Assembly (NCBI GenBank): GCA_964588705.1
Contig: CAZPQV010000001.1
Location: 26,290-90,289 of the forward strand
Direction: 5' to 3'
Source: CAZPQV01 sp964588705
GTDB taxonomy: Bacteria; Bacteroidota; Bacteroidia; Flavobacteriales; Weeksellaceae
Length of the DNA: 64,000 nucleotides
Shown in pieces: positions 59,213 to 64,000 of the stretch (position 1 is its first letter; each line of letters begins with the position of its first letter). The notes under the pieces were generated by a model. That model saw only the letters and a list, made by a program, of their open reading frames with translations, was not told where the DNA came from and did not search any database. The translations under genes were made by a program, and so were the position numbers.

Positions 59213-61756
59213 ATGCGAAACGAACAACTTACGGAGAAATTCAGGCAGATTGTAGAGAACAAATTCCAGATTTATAACTCATTATTTATGAGTTTGCCTT
59301 ACGATAAAATGACCAATATCGGGATGCTGCTTCCATTTCTTTACGAGGAAAGCAAGGACGGATACAGCGAAGGCAGAAATCCGGTAGAAATTGTAGAGGA
59401 ATTTTTTGCGAAACACACTGAACTAAAAACGGAAGAACAAAAACTGGAACTTCTGTTTAAAATCATTCAGTACATCGAAAGACAGGTGGTACTTTTCGAC
59501 AGTATTGAGGATGCAGCGTTTTCGCAATTACACTCAGACAGAGATGCCGGAACTGTTCTGCAACTGCACGAAAGAAGTCTGCAAGCCAACCGCATGAATG
59601 AGGTAAGAGAAAAGATGAAAGATTTTGCGGTCCGTGTGGTTTTTACAGCACACCCAACGCAGTTTTATCCGAATTCGGTACAGAGAATTCTTCACGATTT
59701 GCGTTCGGCGATTACTGAAGATTCGGTTACAAATATCGATATGCTGTTGCAGCAACTCGGCAAAACACCATTCGTAAATAAGGAGAGACCTACACCTTTG
59801 GACGAGGCTTTGAGCATTATTTATTACCTCAGATACGTTTATTATGAAAGCATTGGTGAACTATATAAAAAACTAAAAGACAGTTTCGGAACCGATTCTT
59901 TTGAACCTAACCCCAATATTGTACAACTTGGATTTTGGCCTGGAGGAGACCGCGACGGAAACCCTTATGTAACCGCAGATATTACGAAACAGGTTGCCGA
60001 AGAATTGCGGTCAAACATTCTGAAATGTTATTATGGACATCTTAAATTACTGAGAAGAAGATTAAGTTTCCGTGGGGTTTCGGATGTGCTTGAAGATCTG
60101 AGTCATCAGCTTTACAGCAGTATTTTTCATAATGAGCCGGAAATTACTTCAGTTCAGATTTTAGAAAAAATCAATGAAGCTGAAAAGATATTAAATGAGC
60201 AACATAACGGACTGTTTCACGAGTTGCTTGATGATTACCGCGACCGTGTAAAAATATTCGGAACTCATTTTGCGACTTTGGATATCCGACAGGACAGCAG
60301 AATTCATCAGAACGTGATTGATGAAATTATTGCTGATAAATCAGGATTAAAAATTGATGAACTATCAACTGAGGACAAACTGAAATGGTTGTTGGAAACC
60401 GATTTGGTTTTAAATCCTGACGATTTTGAAGGCATCACCAAAGAAACTCTGAAAAGTGTTTATAATGTCAGAGAAATTCAAAAGAAAAACGGTGAACGCG
60501 GAATGCATCGTTATATCATTTCAAATTCAGACCAGGTGAAAGATGTGCTGAACGTTTTCGGTTTGTTCAGACTTTGCGGTTACAAAGAAGACGAAATCAA
60601 AATGGATATTGTTCCGCTTTTTGAAACAATCGAAGGTCTCGATAACGCTCAGGAAGTGATGAGACAATTGTATGAATTACCGGTTTACAAGAGACACATC
60701 CAAAATCGTGGAAATTACCAAACCATTATGCTTGGTTTCTCAGATGGAACGAAAGACGGTGGTTACCTGAAAGCCAATTGGGAAATTTACGAAACCAAAG
60801 AACGCCTCACCAAAGTTTCGGAAGAAAAAGGTGTGAAAGTTATTTTCTTCGACGGCAGAGGTGGTCCTCCGGCGAGAGGCGGCGGAAAAACCCACGATTT
60901 CTATGCATCGCAGGGAAGAACAATCGCCAATCACAAAATTGAAATTACCATTCAGGGACAGACGATTACAAGTGTTTTCGGGAATAAAGACCAGGCGAAA
61001 TTCAATTTTGAACAGTTGCTGACAGCCGGAATTGAAAGTGATGTTTTTAAGTCATCCAAAAAGGATTTGAACGAAACAGAGCGCAAACTGATCGAAGAAC
61101 TTGCAGAGATAAGTTATCAGAAATATTCTGACCTGAAAAATCACCCAATGTTTGTGCCTTACCTGCAGGAAATGAGTACGCTGCAGTACTACGGTCGAAC
61201 CAATATCGGAAGCCGTCCTACAAAACGAGGAAGCGGAAACGAATTGAAATTTGAAGATTTAAGAGCGATACCTTTTGTTGGTTCGTGGGCGCAACTAAAA
61301 CAAAATGTTCCCGGATTTTTCGGTTTCGGTCATGCTTTAATGAAATTGAAAAAACTGGACAGATTTAAGGAAGTAAAAGACCTTTACAAAGAATCTGATT
61401 TTTTTAAAACCTTGGTTCATAATTCGATGATGAGTATGAATAAATCGTATTTTCCACTCACATCTTATATGAAAGACAATGCGAAATTTGGCGAATTCTG
61501 GAATATTCTTTCTGATGAATATGAGCTTTCAAAATCAATGATGCTCGAACTTACGGGATTTGAGATGCTGATGCAGGAAGAACCGCTATCAAGAAAATCC
61601 GTGAAAATCAGAGAGAAAATAGTGCTTCCGCTTTTAAGCATTCAGCAGTATGCTTTAATGAAAATTCAGAAAGGCGAAGGAAATATCGAGGCCTATGAAA
61701 AACTGGTAACACGGTCGCTGTTTGGTAATATTAATGCAAGCAGAAACTCGGCTTAG
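59213..61756 (+). CDS. ppc: phosphoenolpyruvate carboxylase (divergent type)
   Basis: An 847-residue enzyme making oxaloacetate from PEP and bicarbonate. The catalytic His is His147 (VFTAHPTQFYPNS). Others are WPGGDRDGNPYV, the LGFSDGTKDGGYL loop and a C-terminal NIGSRPTKRGSG with LRAIPFVGSWAQLKQNVPGF. The glycine-rich loop reads FFDGRGGPPARGGG where most PEPCs have FHGRGGxxGRGG, so the conserved His is Asp547. This is a distinct Bacteroidota branch or a change of property. A TAAATTTG box (59201-59208) ends 4 nt before the ATG. It probably is a single-gene unit. Confidence 0.9.
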   Translation: MRNEQLTEKFRQIVENKFQIYNSLFMSLPYDKMTNIGMLLPFLYEESKDGYSEGRNPVEIVEEFFAKHTELKTEEQKLELLFKIIQYIERQVVLFDSIEDAAFSQLHSDRDAGTVLQLHERSLQANRMNEVREKMKDFAVRVVFTAHPTQFYPNSVQRILHDLRSAITEDSVTNIDMLLQQLGKTPFVNKERPTPLDEALSIIYYLRYVYYESIGELYKKLKDSFGTDSFEPNPNIVQLGFWPGGDRDGNPYVTADITKQVAEELRSNILKCYYGHLKLLRRRLSFRGVSDVLEDLSHQLYSSIFHNEPEITSVQILEKINEAEKILNEQHNGLFHELLDDYRDRVKIFGTHFATLDIRQDSRIHQNVIDEIIADKSGLKIDELSTEDKLKWLLETDLVLNPDDFEGITKETLKSVYNVREIQKKNGERGMHRYIISNSDQVKDVLNVFGLFRLCGYKEDEIKMDIVPLFETIEGLDNAQEVMRQLYELPVYKRHIQNRGNYQTIMLGFSDGTKDGGYLKANWEIYETKERLTKVSEEKGVKVIFFDGRGGPPARGGGKTHDFYASQGRTIANHKIEITIQGQTITSVFGNKDQAKFNFEQLLTAGIESDVFKSSKKDLNETERKLIEELAEISYQKYSDLKNHPMFVPYLQEMSTLQYYGRTNIGSRPTKRGSGNELKFEDLRAIPFVGSWAQLKQNVPGFFGFGHALMKLKKLDRFKEVKDLYKESDFFKTLVHNSMMSMNKSYFPLTSYMKDNAKFGEFWNILSDEYELSKSMMLELTGFEMLMQEEPLSRKSVKIREKIVLPLLSIQQYALMKIQKGEGNIEAYEKLVTRSLFGNINASRNSA

Positions 61757-61807
61757 AATTTCCATAAGTGTTCAATTTGGCTTAAATTTGAAGAATAAAG
61801 ATTTTTT

Positions 61808-62935
61808 ATGAGGAAAATACAAATGGTTGACCTTCAGAGTCAGTATTATAAGATAAAGCCGGATGTTGACAACGCTGTGCTTGGTGTGATGAATACCGCA
61901 CAGTTCATCAATGGTCCGGAAGTAAAATCGTTTCAGAAAGAACTGGAGGAATATCTTGATGTAAAGCACGTAATTCCTTGTGCAAACGGAACCGATGCTC
62001 TGCAGATTGCATTGATGGCTCTCGACCTGAAAGAAGGTGATGAAGTGATTACCGCAGATTTTACGTTTGCAGCAACTGTTGAAGTGATTCATTTACTTAA
62101 ACTAAAAGCTGTACTTGTAGATGTAGATTACGACACATTTACCATAGATACCGATAAACTGAGAGCTTCGATTACCGATAAGACAAAAGCAATTATTCCG
62201 GTGCATTTGTTTGGACAGTGTGCGAATATGGAAGAAATTCTGAAAATTGCAAAGCAACATAATCTTTACGTGGTTGAAGACAATGCACAGGCGATTGGAG
62301 CAGATTATACTTTTGCGGACGGAACAGTGAAAAAATCAGGAACAATGGGAACGATGGGAACAACTTCTTTTTTCCCTTCCAAAAATCTTGGTTGTTATGG
62401 TGACGGTGGAGCGATTTTCACCAATGATGATGACCTTGCTCATAAACTGAGAGGTATTGTAAACCATGGCATGTATGAAAGATATTACCACGACGAAGTT
62501 GGTGTAAACTCGCGATTGGACAGTATTCAGGCAGCGGTTTTAAGAAAAAAACTTCCAAATCTTGATCCTTATAACGAAGCGCGAAGAAAAGCCGCGGATT
62601 ATTATGATGAGGCCTTTGCAAATCAACCGAATATACTTTTACCGAAAAGATCAGAACATTCTACACACGTTTTTCATCAGTATACTTTGAGAATTTTGAA
62701 TGGAAAGCGCAATGAACTTCAGCAGTTTTTGGCAGAAAAAGAAATTCCGGCAATGATTTATTATCCGGTGGCACTGAGAAAACAAAAAGCCTATTACCAG
62801 GACAGCAATGATGCTGATTTTGTAAATACAGACAAACTTTTGAATGAAGTAATTTCACTTCCAATGCATACCGAACTGGATGATGAGCAGTTGGCTTATA
62901 TTACAGATGCGGTGCTGGAGTTTTTGAATAAATAA
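61808..62935 (+). CDS. DegT/DnrJ/EryC1 sugar aminotransferase
   Basis: A 375-residue PLP enzyme of the sugar-nucleotide aminotransferase family. The PLP Lys is Lys192 in SFFPSKNLGCYGDGGA; others are CANGTDALQIALMAL, PVHLFGQCANM and VEDNAQAIGA. It makes an amino sugar for surface polysaccharide or lipopolysaccharide, for example from a 3- or 4-keto sugar. It starts 18 nt after a TAAATTTG box. galE begins one base after its stop, so both form one operon for nucleotide-sugar modification. Confidence 0.93.
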   Translation: MRKIQMVDLQSQYYKIKPDVDNAVLGVMNTAQFINGPEVKSFQKELEEYLDVKHVIPCANGTDALQIALMALDLKEGDEVITADFTFAATVEVIHLLKLKAVLVDVDYDTFTIDTDKLRASITDKTKAIIPVHLFGQCANMEEILKIAKQHNLYVVEDNAQAIGADYTFADGTVKKSGTMGTMGTTSFFPSKNLGCYGDGGAIFTNDDDLAHKLRGIVNHGMYERYYHDEVGVNSRLDSIQAAVLRKKLPNLDPYNEARRKAADYYDEAFANQPNILLPKRSEHSTHVFHQYTLRILNGKRNELQQFLAEKEIPAMIYYPVALRKQKAYYQDSNDADFVNTDKLLNEVISLPMHTELDDEQLAYITDAVLEFLNK

Positions 62936-62936
62936 A

Positions 62937-63959
62937 ATGACAATACTAGTAACAGGAGGCCTCGGCTACATCGGTTCACACACAGTTGTAGAACTGTTGA
63001 ATAATGATTTTGATGTGGTGATTGTGGATGACCTATCCAATTCAGAAAAATTTATTTTAAATAATATTGAAGAAGTTTCCGGTAAGAAACCGGTTTTTTA
63101 TCCTTTCGATTTAAAGAGAAGAGATTTACTCAAACAGCTTCTTGATGCTCATCAGATTGATGGTTGTATCAATTTTGCAGCGTTCAAAGCCGTTGGCGAA
63201 AGCCAGCAAAAACCGATTGATTATTACGAAAACAATCTTTTTTCTTTAATTAATATTCTTCAGGAATTCAAGGAGAGAAATATTTCAAATTTCATTTTCA
63301 GTTCATCATGTACAGTTTACGGACAAGCCGATGAAATGCCGATTGACGAAAATACACCGCTTAAAACTCCCGAAAGTTCCTACGGAAAAACCAAACAGAT
63401 GGGCGAGGAGATTCTGATGGATTTTGCAAATGCGCATCAGAAGAAAGTTTCCTTGTTGAGGTATTTCAATCCGATTGGCGCACATCCTTCGGCAAAGTTG
63501 GGAGAACTTCCTATCGGAATTCCAAATAACCTGATTCCTTATGTAACGCAAACCGCCGCCGGAATCCGTGAAAAACTTTCAGTTTGGGGAGATGATTACC
63601 CAACGGCGGACGGCACCGCAATCCGCGACTATATTTATGTTGTGGATTTAGCCAAAGCGCACGTTGCTGCATTAAAGAAACTGATTTCAGAAACCAATGA
63701 GACCGTTGTTGATATTTACAATCTCGGAACCGGAAAAGGTTCGTCGGTTTTAGAAGTGGTTCAGGCATTTGAAAAAGCGAATAATGTGAAAGTTCCTTAT
63801 CAGATTTGTGAACGCAGGGCAGGAGATATCACCATTGCTTACGCCAACGCCGATAAAGCTGAAAAAGAACTGAACTGGAAAGCCGACACTTCTCTGGAAG
63901 AGGCGCTGAGAACGACCTGGAACTGGCAGAAATATCTTGAGATAAGAGATAAGAGATAA
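62937..63959 (+). CDS. galE: UDP-glucose 4-epimerase
   Basis: A 340-residue extended SDR. The NAD motif is TGGLGYIGSHT (6-16), catalytic SSCTVYGQ and SSYGKTKQM with Tyr149 and Lys153, RYFNPIGAHPSAKLGE and DYIYVVDLAKAHV. It interconverts UDP-glucose and UDP-galactose. The last codons (EIRDKR) lie in a GATAAGA tandem repeat, so the natural end may have been modified. Confidence 0.95.
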   Translation: MTILVTGGLGYIGSHTVVELLNNDFDVVIVDDLSNSEKFILNNIEEVSGKKPVFYPFDLKRRDLLKQLLDAHQIDGCINFAAFKAVGESQQKPIDYYENNLFSLINILQEFKERNISNFIFSSSCTVYGQADEMPIDENTPLKTPESSYGKTKQMGEEILMDFANAHQKKVSLLRYFNPIGAHPSAKLGELPIGIPNNLIPYVTQTAAGIREKLSVWGDDYPTADGTAIRDYIYVVDLAKAHVAALKKLISETNETVVDIYNLGTGKGSSVLEVVQAFEKANNVKVPYQICERRAGDITIAYANADKAEKELNWKADTSLEEALRTTWNWQKYLEIRDKR

Positions 63960-63961
63960 GA
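63941..63961. repeat. GATAAGA tandem repeat at the end of galE
   Basis: Three exact tandem copies of the 7-mer GATAAGA. Because 7 is not a multiple of 3, a change in copy number would shift the frame and the position of the galE stop codon. Confidence 0.8.
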
Positions 63962-64000
63962 GTGATATTACTCTGCTAAATCTGTAAATAAGAAATAAAA

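Noticed and set aside
1..64000. CRISPR arrays, tRNA/rRNA genes, prophage or IS transposases
   Set aside because: I looked for regular spaced repeats, tRNA-like TTC arms with CCA ends and transposase motifs, and saw none. The repeats found are palindromic clusters or simple tandem repeats without spacers.

Overview
The window looks like a chromosomal segment of a Bacteroidota member of the class Flavobacteriia, most likely Weeksellaceae (Chryseobacterium or a close relative). The evidence is the low G+C content, the divergent porV-porU / gldJ-murF arrangement of the gliding and type IX secretion (T9SS) machinery, Bacteroidota -7 promoter boxes of the form TAnnTTTG upstream of many genes, and the general gene content. 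Two runs of ten Ns (20308-20317 and 25615-25624) are scaffold gaps. The first breaks the reading frame of anmK.

Layout. 0-2 kb: the end of ssb, an HRDC protein, then a GIY-YIG nuclease gene bracketed by about five copies of a 90-100 bp palindromic repeat, and a GNAT gene. 2-4.6 kb: hisS, a methyltransferase and a YtxH-like protein. 4.8-9.9 kb: a cyanophycin locus with isoaspartyl peptidase, a lipoprotein gene broken by an in-frame TAA, cyanophycinase, and the divergent cyanophycin synthetase. 10-18.2 kb: porV, porU, gldJ, murF. 18-25 kb: a NUDIX gene, an SRPBCC gene, anmK, lptC, an outer-membrane protein, holB and the rpsF-rpsR-rplI operon. 25.1-25.7 kb is a repeat-rich island without genes. 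25.7-30.6 kb: a ClC transporter with an altered proton-coupling site, an SSAT-like acetyltransferase, a probably frameshifted membrane-anchored gene, a lipoylated E2 subunit and lipB.

30.6-37.2 kb holds a complete trpEGDCFBA operon on the minus strand. Upstream of trpE there is a textbook-like attenuator: a Bacteroidota promoter, a 21-residue GTG-initiated leader peptide with three consecutive Trp codons, a candidate antiterminator segment and a terminator that ends 6 nt before trpE. lysS is divergent from it. 39-51 kb is mostly housekeeping: gyrB, a DUF3298 lipoprotein, a lipid kinase, ggt, an M28 peptidase, SDR-type threonine dehydrogenase, a degenerate NodB-fold protein, a DEAD-box helicase and a YqhD-like alcohol dehydrogenase.

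51.4-59.1 kb is the most unusual block. It contains a two-domain universal stress protein, a GNAT acetyltransferase and an alanine/ornithine-racemase-like enzyme in one tight operon. Next to it is a second operon with an AraC regulator, a 68-residue basic protein, an APC permease with a soluble tail, an MscS channel and a KamA-family radical SAM aminomutase. The two promoters carry the same inverted-repeat operator (AAAATATACCA / TGGTATATTTT), placed identically against the -7 box. That argues for one regulon, probably an amino-acid-based stress or osmotic response. The window closes with phosphoenolpyruvate carboxylase (with a non-canonical active-site motif), a DegT-type aminotransferase and galE.
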